A stretch of DNA of 64,000 bases. Origin: DAOUKH01 sp964291475 (lineage in GTDB: Bacteria; Chloroflexota; Dehalococcoidia; SHYB01). A program made the translations under genes and the position numbers. Where the stretch lies: NCBI GenBank assembly GCA_964291475.2, contig OZ220058.1, positions 33,310 to 97,309 on the forward strand, read 5' to 3'. The notes below the pieces were generated by a model. It had not been told where the DNA came from and ran no database searches. It saw nothing but the letters and a program-made list of their open reading frames with translations. Below are positions 42,002-50,584 of the stretch, one piece after another. Position 1 is the first letter of the stretch; every line of letters starts with the position of its first letter.

Positions 42002-43228
42002 CTACCCCTCAACACTCGCCGCGATGGCGCGGCCGAGGGCGGCGATGCCCTCTTCGATCTGCTCCTCGGAGACCTGGCTGTAGGCGAGGCGGAACTGCTG
42101 CTTGCCCGACTCGTCGCCGAAGAAGACCTCGCCGGCGCGGCAGAGTACGCCGTCCTCCAGCGCCCGCTCCCGCACCTTGGCCGCGTCGACGCGCGGGTCG
42201 AGCTCCAGCCAGAGGTAGAAGGCGCCCTGCGGGGCCCGGTACGTGACCCACGGGCCGCAGTACTCGCCGAGGGCGGCGATGGCCTTGTCGCGCTTCCGGC
42301 GGTAGACCTCGTTGGCGCGGCGGATGTGGTCGTCGAGCTTACCCTCGGCGATGAACTGCGACATGACGCGGGAGAGCCAGAGGCTGACGCCGAGGTCCTG
42401 CCGGGTCGCCGCGGCCGCGGCGATGGCGTCGGGGTGCCCGGCGAGCCAGCCCAGGCGCAAGCCGGGGGTGACGGTCTTGCTGAAGCTATCGGCGATCATG
42501 ACGCGGCCGGCGGTGTCGAGGGAGAAGAGCGTCGGCACCGGCTCGCCCTCGAAGCGGAGGTCGCCATAGACGTGGTCCTCCAGGACGACGAGATTGCGCC
42601 GTTCCGCCACCTCCAGCAGCTTCTTGCGCCGTTCGAGGGACATGCACATGCCGGTCGGAAGCTGGAAGGTCGAGATGGTGTACACCATCTTGGGCCGGAT
42701 GCCTTCGGCTTCGAACCGGTCGAGGCGGGACTCGACCTCGTCCACGACCATGCCGTCGTCGTCGACAGGCACGGCAAGCGAGGCGCCGCCCGCCGCGTCG
42801 ATGTAGCGCAGAGCGTAGGGGAACGAGGGCGCCTCGACGACCACGCCGTCGCCGGGACCGACGAAGGCGCGGATGGCCATCGCGATGGCCTGCACCGAGC
42901 CTGAGGCAAGGAGGACGCCCTCCCGTCCCACGTCCCGCCCGTCGCGGGCGAGATGGCGGGCGGCGATCTGGTCGCGGAGGTCGGGATAGCCGTAGACCAG
43001 CTCGTTGTAGTCGGTGTTGCCGTACTCGAAGGCCTCCGCCCCATCGCGTTCGATGATCTCCGCGCCGATGCGGGCGAAGTCGTCGATGGGGAAGGTCTCC
43101 TCGGCGGCGAGTCCGCTGTCGAAGTTGTAGGCGATGGGCCGGTCGGCGTGCTTCATCGGCTTGCCGCCGGGCGTGGGCGGTCCGCTGCGGGCGGCTCTGG
43201 AGAAGAGGGTGGTGACGTCGATCGTCAT
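42002..43228 (-). CDS. PLP-dependent aminotransferase (MocR/AspC fold I type), paralogue 1
   Basis: This 408-residue fold-type I aminotransferase resembles 2-aminoadipate / multi-substrate aminotransferases without the MocR DNA-binding domain. It has the N-terminal YNFDSGLAAEETFPIDDFARIG, EYGNTDYNELVYGYPDLRDQIAARHL, LLASGSVQAIAMAIRAFVGPGDGVVVEAPSFPYALRY, the PLP-lysine SFSKTVTPGLRLGWLAG and the C-terminal LFSLD and FFGDESGKQQFRLAYSQVSEEQIEEGI. It is the last of three tandem relatives with single-base overlaps, and is most like the middle one. The substrate is unknown. Confidence 0.9.
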   Translation of the reverse strand: MTIDVTTLFSRAARSGPPTPGGKPMKHADRPIAYNFDSGLAAEETFPIDDFARIGAEIIERDGAEAFEYGNTDYNELVYGYPDLRDQIAARHLARDGRDVGREGVLLASGSVQAIAMAIRAFVGPGDGVVVEAPSFPYALRYIDAAGGASLAVPVDDDGMVVDEVESRLDRFEAEGIRPKMVYTISTFQLPTGMCMSLERRKKLLEVAERRNLVVLEDHVYGDLRFEGEPVPTLFSLDTAGRVMIADSFSKTVTPGLRLGWLAGHPDAIAAAAATRQDLGVSLWLSRVMSQFIAEGKLDDHIRRANEVYRRKRDKAIAALGEYCGPWVTYRAPQGAFYLWLELDPRVDAAKVRERALEDGVLCRAGEVFFGDESGKQQFRLAYSQVSEEQIEEGIAALGRAIAASVEG

Positions 43229-44457
43229 CAGTTGACCTCCGCGACGGCTTTTGCGATGGCGCGGCCGAGGACGGCGATACCTTCCTCGACCTGCTCCTCG
43301 GAGACGTGGCTATAGGAGAGGCGGAACAGCTGCTTACCGGACTCGTCGCCGAAAAAGGCGTCGCCGGGGCGGCAGAGGACGCCTTCTTCCAGCGCCCCCG
43401 CCCGGACCTTGGCGGCGTCGACGCGCGGGTCGAGCTCGAGCCAGAGGTAGAAGCCGCCCCGGGGGACGGTGTAGGTGATCCAGGGGCCGCAGTACTCGCC
43501 GATGGCGGCGATGGCCTTGTCGCGCTTCCGGCGGTAGACGTCGTTGGCGCGGCGGACTTGGTCGTCGAGTCTACCTTCGGCGATGTACTGGGAGACGACG
43601 CGGGAGATCCAGAGGCTGACGCCGAGGTCCTGCCGCGTGGCCGCCGCCCCGGCGACGGCGGCGGGGTCGCCGGCCAGCCAGCCGAGGCGGAGGCCGGGGG
43701 CCATCGTCTTGCTGAAGGTGTCCGCCTGCATGACCCGGCCGGTGGTGTCGAGGGAGAACAGCGTCGGGAGGGGGTCGCCCTCGAAGCGGAGGTCGCCGTA
43801 GACGTGGTCTTCGAGCACGACGAGGTCGCGGCGCTCCGCCAGCTCGAGCAGCTTCTCGCGCCGCTCGACGGACATGCACATACCGGTCGGAAGCTGGAAG
43901 GTCGAGATGGTGTAGACGAACTTGGGACGGATCCCCTCGGCCTCGAAGCGGTCGAGGCGGGACTCGATCTCCTCGACGACCATGCCGTCGTCGTCGACGG
44001 GGACGCCGAGGAGGGCACCGCCCGCCGCCTCCAGGTAGCGCAGGGAGTAGGGGAAGGATGGCGCCTCGACGACGACCCCGTCGCCGGGGCCGACGAAGGC
44101 GCGCGCCGCCAGCGCGATGGCCTGGATTGATCCCGAGGTCAGGAGGATGCCTTCCCGGCCCACGTCCCGCCCTTGGCGTTCCAGGATGCGGGCGGCGATC
44201 TGGTCGCGGAGCTCTGGGTAGCCGTAGACGAGCTCGTTGTAGTCGGTGTTGCCGTACTCGAAGGCCTCGGCCCCGTCGCGCGCGATCACCTCGGCGCCGA
44301 TGCGGGCGAGTTCATCCGCGGGGAAGGTCTCCTGCGCGGCCACACCGGTGTCGAAGTTGTAGACGATAGGAACGTCTGCTTCCTTCGGCTTGCCGCCTGG
44401 GTTGGGCGGCCCCTTGCGCGCGGCCTGCGAGAAGAGCGTGGCGACGTCGACCGCCAT
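43228..44457 (-). CDS. PLP-dependent aminotransferase, paralogue 2
   Basis: This 409-residue paralogue shares nearly every block with the gene after it (EYGNTDYNELVYGYPELRDQIAARIL, LLTSGSIQAIALAARAFVGPGDGVVVEAPSFPYSLRYLEAAGGALLGVPVDDDGMVVEEIESRLDRF and SFSKTMAPGLRLGWLAG), so duplication is fairly recent. The ATG at 44457 was chosen because it overlaps the stop of the upstream paralogue by one base and begins MAVDVATLFSQAARKGPPNPGGKP like the other copy. The in-frame extension to 44670 crosses that paralogue. PLP lysine and phosphate-binding residues are intact. Confidence 0.9.
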   Translation of the reverse strand: MAVDVATLFSQAARKGPPNPGGKPKEADVPIVYNFDTGVAAQETFPADELARIGAEVIARDGAEAFEYGNTDYNELVYGYPELRDQIAARILERQGRDVGREGILLTSGSIQAIALAARAFVGPGDGVVVEAPSFPYSLRYLEAAGGALLGVPVDDDGMVVEEIESRLDRFEAEGIRPKFVYTISTFQLPTGMCMSVERREKLLELAERRDLVVLEDHVYGDLRFEGDPLPTLFSLDTTGRVMQADTFSKTMAPGLRLGWLAGDPAAVAGAAATRQDLGVSLWISRVVSQYIAEGRLDDQVRRANDVYRRKRDKAIAAIGEYCGPWITYTVPRGGFYLWLELDPRVDAAKVRAGALEEGVLCRPGDAFFGDESGKQLFRLSYSHVSEEQVEEGIAVLGRAIAKAVAEVN

Positions 44458-45686
44458 CAGCGGACCTCCGCCGCGGCCTTGGCGACGGCGCGCCCGAAGG
44501 CGGCCATCCCGCGCTCGATCTCGTCTTCTTGGACATGGCTGTAGGAGATGCGGAAGAACTGCCGGTCGGTGGCCCAGCCGAAGAAGGCCTCGCCGGGGCG
44601 GGCGAAGACGCCTTCCTCCTGGGCGAGCTCGTGGACGCGGGCCGAGGTGATGCCCTGCTCGAGCTCGCACCAGAGGTAGAAGGCCCCCTTGGGGATGCCG
44701 AAGGGCAGGCTCACGTGGGGACAGTGCTTGCTGAGGGCGGCGGCGGCCGCGTCGCGCTTCGCGCGGTAGACGCGGTTCACCATCTCGATGTGGGGGTCGA
44801 GCTTCCCCTCGGCCAGGAACAGGTCCATCATCCGCGAAATCCAGTGGGAGACGCCGAGGTCCTGGCGGACGGCGAGCGCCGCGTCGATGGCCTCCGGCTT
44901 GCCCACGAGCCAGCCGAGGCGCAGCCCCGGCGCGATGGTCTTGCTGAAGCTGTCGGCCTGGACGACGAGGTCGCCCCCGCTCAGACTCAGCAGCGTCGGC
45001 AGGCGCTCGCCCTCGAAGCGCAGATCGCCGTAGACGTGGTCCTCGATGATCATGAAGCCGCGGTCGTGGGCCATGCCGACGAGCTTCTTCCTCCGCTCCA
45101 GCGACATGCAGGTGCCGGTGGGCAACTGGAAGGTCGAGATGGTGTACACCGCCTTGACGCGGGTCCCCGCGGCGGTCAGCTCGTCGATCTTCTCCTCGAC
45201 GGCGTCGACGTCCATGCCGTCGCCGTCGACGGGCACGGCATGGACCTGCGCGCCGAGGGTCTGCATGTAGCGGATGGCGTAGGGGAACGACGGCGCTTCG
45301 ATGATCACCGCGTCGCCGGGGTCGAGAAAGCCGTTGATGGCCAAGGCGATGGCCTGCACCGACCCCGAGGTCAGGAGCACGCCGTCGGCCCCGACGTCGA
45401 CGCCGTCGCGTTGGGCGATCCGCCCGGCGATGCGCTCCCGGAGTGCGGTGTAGCCGTAGACCATGTCGGCATAGCCGCCGGAGGTGTCGCCGTACTGGAA
45501 CGCGCCGCCGCCGTCGCGGGCGACGACCTCCTTGCTGAGGCGCTTGAAGTCTTCAAGCGGGAAGGTCTCCTCGGCGGCGAGGCCCATGTCGAAGTTGTAG
45601 AAGACGGGGCTCTTGGGCAACGGAAAGAAGATCGGGAGACCGAAGCGGGCGGTGTCGGTGTAGAGCGACTTGAGGTCGGCGGTCAT
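44457..45686 (-). CDS. PLP-dependent aminotransferase, paralogue 3
   Basis: This 409-residue paralogue is more diverged than the other two. It keeps VFYNFDMGLAAEETFPLEDFKRLSKEVV and LLTSGSVQAIALAINGFLDPGDAVIIEAPSFPYAIRYMQTLGAQ. The PLP lysine lies in VVQADSFSKTIAPGLRLGWLVG, and HVSLPFGIPKGAFYLWCELEQ replaces the corresponding loop. The ATG at 45686 overlaps the RidA stop by four bases. A much longer frame on this strand that runs to 48179 is antisense to the LLM genes and not real. With RidA it forms the promoter-proximal part of a four-gene operon. Confidence 0.9.
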   Translation of the reverse strand: MTADLKSLYTDTARFGLPIFFPLPKSPVFYNFDMGLAAEETFPLEDFKRLSKEVVARDGGGAFQYGDTSGGYADMVYGYTALRERIAGRIAQRDGVDVGADGVLLTSGSVQAIALAINGFLDPGDAVIIEAPSFPYAIRYMQTLGAQVHAVPVDGDGMDVDAVEEKIDELTAAGTRVKAVYTISTFQLPTGTCMSLERRKKLVGMAHDRGFMIIEDHVYGDLRFEGERLPTLLSLSGGDLVVQADSFSKTIAPGLRLGWLVGKPEAIDAALAVRQDLGVSHWISRMMDLFLAEGKLDPHIEMVNRVYRAKRDAAAAALSKHCPHVSLPFGIPKGAFYLWCELEQGITSARVHELAQEEGVFARPGEAFFGWATDRQFFRISYSHVQEDEIERGMAAFGRAVAKAAAEVR

Positions 45687-46087
45687 GGCGTCTCCTCTCC
45701 CGCGCCGACGACGGCGACGGCCTCGACCTCCATCATGAAATCGGGGTGCAGCAGGGCGGCGACGACGACGGAGGTGCTGGCCGGCGGGTCCTTGGGTAGC
45801 AGGCGCTGTTTGACGTCGCGGTAGGCGGGGAAGTAGTCGGCGCTGGTGAAGAAGTTGGTGAGCTTGACGACGTCGGCGAGGCTCGCCCCGGCGGCCTCGA
45901 GCACCGCCTGGAGGTTCTTGAAGCACTGCTCGGCCTGGGCTGCGGCGTCGCCCACGCCGACGATCTCGCCGTCGGCGCCGAAGGCCACCTGCCCCGACAC
46001 GTAGATGGTGTCGCCGACGCGGATGCCCTGAGAAATGGAGGGCGGCGTCCCTCCCGGCGTTGGATCGATGATCTGTTTTGGCGTCAC
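45683..46087 (-). CDS. RidA family enamine/imine deaminase
   Basis: This 134-residue YjgF/RidA-type trimer protein is of the family that hydrolyses reactive enamines and imines released by PLP enzymes. Markers include SISQGIRVGDTIYVSGQVAFGADGEIVGVGDAAAQAEQCFKNLQAVLEAAGASLADVVKLTNFFTS and the C-terminal RLLPKDPPASTSVVVAALLHPDFMMEVEAVAVV. R-P-A-S is replaced by P-P-A-S near the site where archetypal RidA has its catalytic Arg, so it may be a RidA subgroup member without standard activity. The GTG start has GGAGG upstream. It heads the operon with three PLP aminotransferases, a sensible functional pairing. Confidence 0.9.
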   Translation of the reverse strand: MTPKQIIDPTPGGTPPSISQGIRVGDTIYVSGQVAFGADGEIVGVGDAAAQAEQCFKNLQAVLEAAGASLADVVKLTNFFTSADYFPAYRDVKQRLLPKDPPASTSVVVAALLHPDFMMEVEAVAVVGAGEETP

Positions 46088-46195
46088 CTCTGGCCTCCGG
46101 CGGGGTCGAGATTGGCCGCATTGTACGGCGGCGGCCTGCCGCCTTTGTGTGGAAGGATGCGGCGCGCTTGATGCGGCGCGCCGGGGCCGGACTCC

Positions 46196-46223
46196 TTGAC
46201 ACGGAGGCGGCGGCTTCTAAGAT
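46196..46223 (+). promoter_or_regulatory. Promoter (TTGACA, 16-bp spacer, TAAGAT)
   Basis: TTGACA (46196-46201) and TAAGAT (46218-46223) are 16 bp apart and lie 37 bp before the LLM oxidoreductase start at 46260, giving a leader of about 30 nt. Confidence 0.65.
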
Positions 46224-46259
46224 GTGGCGGGCATCGATGCCGCCCGCTGGAGGACTCCC

Positions 46260-47126
46260 ATGAAGTTTGCGCTCGGACTGTTCGGGCTGCGGCCTCACCT
46301 TTTGCCGGTGTTGGCCAAGAAGGCCGACGAGCTCGGCTACGAATCGCTCTGGTGCTCCGACCACCTGATGCCGCTCACCAGCATCTCGCCCACCTACCCC
46401 TACTCGCCGGACAAGCTGCCCCCCTTCACCCCTGACTGGGAGTGGCACGACCCCTGGGTGTTGCTGAGCTCGCTGGCCAACATCACGAAGAACATCAAGT
46501 TCGCCACCAACGTCTACATCCTGCCGCTGCGGCACCCGTTCGTGACGGCGCGGGCCGTCTCGACGCTCGACGTGGTCTCCGGCGGGCGCGTCATTCTTGG
46601 CGCGGGCGTCGGCTGGTGGCCGGAGGAGTTCGCGGCGGCGGACCAGGACTTCGACAACCGCGGCCCGCGCTCCACCGAGATCGTGACGATCCTCCGGCGG
46701 CTCTGGACCGAGGACACGGTCGAGTTCCATGGGGAGTTCTACGACTTCCCCGAGATCAGCCTCGTGCCCAAGCCCGTCCAGCAGCCGATACCGATCATCT
46801 TCGGGGGGAACACCAAGGCCGCCCACCGCCGGGCCGCCCGCGAGGGCGACGGCTGGATGCCCGCCTACATGGGCAGGGATGAGATCGTCGCCGGCATGGC
46901 GAGCATCAACGAGTTCCGCAAGGAGTACGGCCGCGACCACCTCCCGTTCGAGGTAACCGGCGCGCTGATGGAGCCGCCCTCCATCGACGCGGTCCGCAGG
47001 TACGAGGAGGCCGGCATCGGCCGGCTCCTCTGCGGCCCCTACGGCTTCCCCGGCCCCGACACGACGGCGGAGGTCATCGAGGCAGGTCTGGAGCAGTTCG
47101 CCAACGACATCATCGAGAAGCTGTAG
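46260..47126 (+). CDS. LLM class flavin/F420-dependent oxidoreductase
   Basis: This 288-residue luciferase-like protein starts MKFALGLFGLRPHLLPVLAKKADELGYESLWCSDHLM. The sequence contains NIKFATNVYILPLRHPFVTARAVSTLDVVSGGRVILGAGVGWWPEEFAAADQDF, close to F420-dependent LLM enzymes of the TIGR03619-like group. Cofactor use is inferred from similarity in style, not from a tested motif. GGAGG lies six bases before the ATG, and a -35/-10 pair precedes it. It is followed by a second LLM gene with its own promoter. Confidence 0.9.
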   Translation: MKFALGLFGLRPHLLPVLAKKADELGYESLWCSDHLMPLTSISPTYPYSPDKLPPFTPDWEWHDPWVLLSSLANITKNIKFATNVYILPLRHPFVTARAVSTLDVVSGGRVILGAGVGWWPEEFAAADQDFDNRGPRSTEIVTILRRLWTEDTVEFHGEFYDFPEISLVPKPVQQPIPIIFGGNTKAAHRRAAREGDGWMPAYMGRDEIVAGMASINEFRKEYGRDHLPFEVTGALMEPPSIDAVRRYEEAGIGRLLCGPYGFPGPDTTAEVIEAGLEQFANDIIEKL

Positions 47127-47145
47127 AAGGCGCGCCGGCGTACAT

Positions 47146-47174
47146 TTGAACCTCGGATGGCCGCGCCCTAGAAT
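47146..47174 (+). promoter_or_regulatory. Promoter (TTGAAC, 17-bp spacer, TAGAAT)
   Basis: TTGAAC (47146-47151) and TAGAAT (47169-47174) are 17 bp apart in the gap between the two LLM genes, giving a leader of roughly 90 nt before the ATG at 47271. Confidence 0.6.
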
Positions 47175-47270
47175 GCTTGGGTTGCGCGCCGCCGGGACGC
47201 GATGCGTCCAAGGCGCGCCGGCGAACGTACACACAGCAGGCATCACCCGCGTTTTCGAGGAGGCTCCCCT

Positions 47271-48443
47271 ATGGAGTTCGGGATATTCGTCCAAGGGCAT
47301 TCGCCGGGCCAGGAGAAGGCACATAGCCAGGCCTACGCCGCCGACTGGGTCAAGCGCGAGCTGGAGCTCATCCAGGCGGCCGACAAGCACAACTTCAAGT
47401 ACGTGTGGGTGACCGAGCACCACTTCCTCGAGGAGTACTCCCACCTCTCCGACAGCGCGACCTTCATCGCCTACGCGCTGGCGAAGACCGAGCGCATCCA
47501 CCTCGGCTCCGGCATCTTCAACATGAACCCCGTGGTGAACCACCCGGTGCGGCTCGCGGAGCGCGTGGCCATGCTCGACCTGCTGAGCCAGGGCCGGTTC
47601 GAGTTCGGCACGGGGCGCGGCGCGGGCAGCCACGAGATCGGCGGCTTCGGCCTCACGCCGGACATCACCCGCGACAACTGGGAGGAGACCATCCGCGAGG
47701 TCCCCAAGATGTGGCGGCAGAAGGGCTACTCGTACCCCGACGGCAAGGCCTTCCAGGTGCCGTCGACCGGGACGCAGATGATGCCCGGCCGCGAGGGGGC
47801 CTTCAACGTCCTGCCCAAGCCCTACGCGCACACGCATCCCGCGCTCTGGGTGGCGGCGGGGAACCCGGGGACGTATGAGCGGGCAGCGAAGCGCGGCCTG
47901 GGACTGCTCGGCTTCAACGTCGGGCCGGTGTGGGCCATGCAGCCCAACATCGAGACCTACAAGAAGCACATCGGCGACGCCGAGCCCATCGGCGACTACG
48001 TCAACGACAACGTCATGGTCACGGTCGCCATGACGGTGTCGCGTGACCCGCAGCGGGCCCGCGAGCTCGCCTGCCTGCCCGGCGCCTCCTACCTCGTGTC
48101 GCTGGTCTACCGCTATCACGACACCTTCCCCAAGCTGGAGGGGATGCCGCGGTGGCCCGACCTCTTCCCCGACCCGCAAGTCGACCAGATGGACATGTTG
48201 ATCGAGGGAGGCTTGGCCCTATGCGGCGAGCCGGAAGAGGTGATCAAGCAGGTGGCGAACTACGCCACCATCGGCTGCGACCAGCTCGTCTTCGGCGTGC
48301 CGAACAACCAGCCGCACGAGGCGGTGCTGGAGTCGATCGAGCTCTTCGGCAAGTACGTGATTCCCGAGTTCGACAAGGACCCCAAACACAGCACGACGCG
48401 CCATCGGGAGGCTGCCGGCGGTCCGCTCGTTCCTGCGAGCTAG
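47271..48443 (+). CDS. LLM class flavin-dependent oxidoreductase
   Basis: This 390-residue luciferase-like protein starts MEFGIFVQGHSPGQEKAHSQAYAADWVKRELELIQAADKHNFKYVWVTEHHFLEEYSHLS. It has the alkanal-monooxygenase-like NPVVNHPVRLAERVAMLDLLSQGRFEFGTGRGAGSHEIGGFGL block. The length and the V-T-E-H-H-F motif place it with FMN-type LLM monooxygenases rather than the shorter F420 type upstream. GGAGG precedes the ATG. It is followed by the promoter of an ABC solute-binding gene, so no operon link is evident. Confidence 0.9.
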   Translation: MEFGIFVQGHSPGQEKAHSQAYAADWVKRELELIQAADKHNFKYVWVTEHHFLEEYSHLSDSATFIAYALAKTERIHLGSGIFNMNPVVNHPVRLAERVAMLDLLSQGRFEFGTGRGAGSHEIGGFGLTPDITRDNWEETIREVPKMWRQKGYSYPDGKAFQVPSTGTQMMPGREGAFNVLPKPYAHTHPALWVAAGNPGTYERAAKRGLGLLGFNVGPVWAMQPNIETYKKHIGDAEPIGDYVNDNVMVTVAMTVSRDPQRARELACLPGASYLVSLVYRYHDTFPKLEGMPRWPDLFPDPQVDQMDMLIEGGLALCGEPEEVIKQVANYATIGCDQLVFGVPNNQPHEAVLESIELFGKYVIPEFDKDPKHSTTRHREAAGGPLVPAS

Positions 48444-48461
48444 TTCGCTGCCTTTTTTCGG

Positions 48462-48490
48462 TTGACAGTGTGCACCGGCTCGGCTACATT
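48462..48490 (+). promoter_or_regulatory. Promoter (TTGACA, 17-bp spacer, TACATT)
   Basis: TTGACA (48462-48467) and TACATT (48485-48490) with an exact 17-bp spacer lie about 100 bp before the solute-binding lipoprotein gene. Confidence 0.7.
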
Positions 48491-48586
48491 CCCTCAGCCT
48501 AAAGAAGCCGGGTCCACGGGTTCATCCGGTGGCGTTTGCGATCCGTTGGACAGGGCTCGAATGAGAGCAAAAGGGAGGCAGAGGCG

Positions 48587-50527
48587 ATGAAGATTCGCCG
48601 GTTCTTCAGCATTTTAGTAGGCGCCATGGTCGTGGCGCTCGTCGTCGCGGCCTGCGGCGGCGACGCGGACCCGACGGCGGCGCCGCAGCCAACGGCGGTC
48701 CCGACAGAAGCGCCCGCCCCGACCGAGGCCCCCGCGACGGCGGCGCCCGAGGCGACGGCGGCCCCCACGGCGACACGGGCGGCTCCCGCCCCCGCGCCCA
48801 CGGCGACGCCGACGGCCGAGGCGATGATGGAGCCGAAGACCGAGCCCAAGTACGGCGGCACGGTAGTGTTGGGAAGCCAGACGACCAACTCGGCGACGGG
48901 CCTGATACCTCCGTATCCGGTCAGGCCGGCGGCCCGCGCGTCCTCGATCACCATCAGCAATAACGTCTACAACAACCTGATGATCAAGGACCCGTTCGGG
49001 GATCCCCCGCACACGAACGTCGAGGGGCACCTGGCCGTCGAATGGCAACTCGGCGGCGATGGCCGCGAGATCACGCTCAACCTGCGCGAGGGCGTCGTGT
49101 GGCACGACGGCGAGGCCTTCACCGCCGAGGACGTGGTCCACACCATTAACGCCTTCAGCTTCCCGCCGGAGGGCTGGCGCTCCGACTACCAGGGCCTGCT
49201 GTTGAGCCGGGTGGCAAGCACCGAGGCGGTCGACGACCACACGGTCAAGTTCACGACGTATCGGCCGAGCGCCTTCTTCTTCGACCTCTTGACCGAAACG
49301 CGGACCCAGATGATCCCGTCCCACATTCCCGACTTGGAAGAGCTCATCGCCAACCCTGTCGGCACCGGCCCGTGGATGCACGATCGCACGGACTTGGATG
49401 TCGAGACGGTCTTGGTGAAGAACCCGAACTACTTCCGGACCGACCCCGAAGGCAGGGCGCTGCCCTTCCTCGATGGGCTGACCTGGACGCAGTTCACCGG
49501 CTTCGAGCTCTGGCTCGCCGCGCTCAAGACGGGCCAGACCCAGATGGTCGACCACTTCCACGGGCCGCAGTTGGGCCCGGCGGAGGTGCGCGAAGACCTC
49601 GCGAATGCCGTCCCCGGTATCGTCTTCGACTACTACATCCAGACGCAGTATGGCGTCGCGTTCGCCAACCGGCCTCCGTTCGACGACGCGAGGGTGCGGG
49701 AAGCGATCTTCCTGTGGCTCGACCGCAAGCAGGTCCTCGAGATTGACACCGGGGGTTCTGGTTCGATCTTCGGATCGGGCGTCACGCCGACCGACCTGGG
49801 CGGCAGATGGGGCCTCCCCGAGGTGGAGATCTACAACTGGCCTGGCCTTCGCTACGTAGACGCGTCGGGCAAGACCGTGCTCTCGTCCGAGGAGTTCCAG
49901 GCCAAGAAGGACGAGTTGCAGAAGCACCCCGATGACCTAGCGCGGGCGAAGCAACTGCTGCAAGAAGCGGGCGCGATCGGCTTTACGACAACGATCATCG
50001 TCCAGGGCGGCGGCGTGCAGGACCGCGTCGGTCCCGTCGTCACCCAGCAGCTCAGCGAGCTCTTCGAGGCCCAGTGGGAGTTGAAGATCTCGACCGACGC
50101 CTCCGTCTATTGGACCCAGCACATCTTCCAAGGCGACTGGGAAGGCATCGCTTGGGGCAACCACGGCGCCGCCGGCCTCGACGATCCGCAGAGCCTCACG
50201 GAAGACGGCGGTTGGATCAGCACCAGCTTCTGGTACGGCGCGCCCGGGAGCTTCATCCCGTGGTCGGGCTTCGATCCGAATCCCACCATCGATTCGCTCT
50301 ACGCGGAGCAGGATGCGGTCGTGGGCAACGACGAGGCGAGGAGGGAGTTGATCCATTCGCTCCAGCGAGAAGTGCTCCGGCACCACAACCGGATCATCTC
50401 CCACCTGCCGAGGAGCCCTGGTGCGCACCACCCGCAGATCATGGACCGTCCGGCGAGCGGTGACGTCCCCGGTACCACCAACCGGACGAACAACTGGATG
50501 TACGACCGCATGTGGTTGGACATCTAA
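48587..50527 (+). CDS. ABC transporter solute-binding lipoprotein, peptide/opine (family 5) type
   Basis: This 646-residue family 5 substrate-binding protein has a lipoprotein signal (MKIRRFFSILVGAMVVALVVAAC, Cys23 lipidated). An Ala/Pro/Thr-rich tether at about 26-80 follows. The binding domain opens EPKYGGTVVLGSQTTNSATGLIPPYPV and shows the family block LNLREGVVWHDGEAFTAEDVVHTINAF. It is longer than common DppA/OppA by the tether and a C-terminal segment. Extracytoplasmic capture of peptides or similar solutes is expected. A promoter lies upstream and a strong terminator follows. The two permease genes (51329-53206) are on the opposite strand, converging on it; no ATPase gene is here. Confidence 0.9.
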   Translation: MKIRRFFSILVGAMVVALVVAACGGDADPTAAPQPTAVPTEAPAPTEAPATAAPEATAAPTATRAAPAPAPTATPTAEAMMEPKTEPKYGGTVVLGSQTTNSATGLIPPYPVRPAARASSITISNNVYNNLMIKDPFGDPPHTNVEGHLAVEWQLGGDGREITLNLREGVVWHDGEAFTAEDVVHTINAFSFPPEGWRSDYQGLLLSRVASTEAVDDHTVKFTTYRPSAFFFDLLTETRTQMIPSHIPDLEELIANPVGTGPWMHDRTDLDVETVLVKNPNYFRTDPEGRALPFLDGLTWTQFTGFELWLAALKTGQTQMVDHFHGPQLGPAEVREDLANAVPGIVFDYYIQTQYGVAFANRPPFDDARVREAIFLWLDRKQVLEIDTGGSGSIFGSGVTPTDLGGRWGLPEVEIYNWPGLRYVDASGKTVLSSEEFQAKKDELQKHPDDLARAKQLLQEAGAIGFTTTIIVQGGGVQDRVGPVVTQQLSELFEAQWELKISTDASVYWTQHIFQGDWEGIAWGNHGAAGLDDPQSLTEDGGWISTSFWYGAPGSFIPWSGFDPNPTIDSLYAEQDAVVGNDEARRELIHSLQREVLRHHNRIISHLPRSPGAHHPQIMDRPASGDVPGTTNRTNNWMYDRMWLDI

Positions 50528-50549
50528 CCCGCCCCACAAGGCCGTAGCC

Positions 50550-50583
50550 GAGAGGGCCCGCACATGCGGGCCCTCTCTTTTTC
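50550..50583 (+). terminator. Intrinsic terminator
   Basis: GAGAGGGCCCGC (50550-50561) and GCGGGCCCTCTC (50566-50577) form a perfect 12-pair stem around ACAT, followed by a run of T (about 50578-50582). It ends the solute-binding protein transcript. Confidence 0.9.
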
Positions 50584-50584
50584 T

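Noticed and set aside
44457..48179. Minus-strand frame of 1240 codons
   Set aside because: Only the part from 45686 down matches an aminotransferase; the rest is antisense to two LLM genes.
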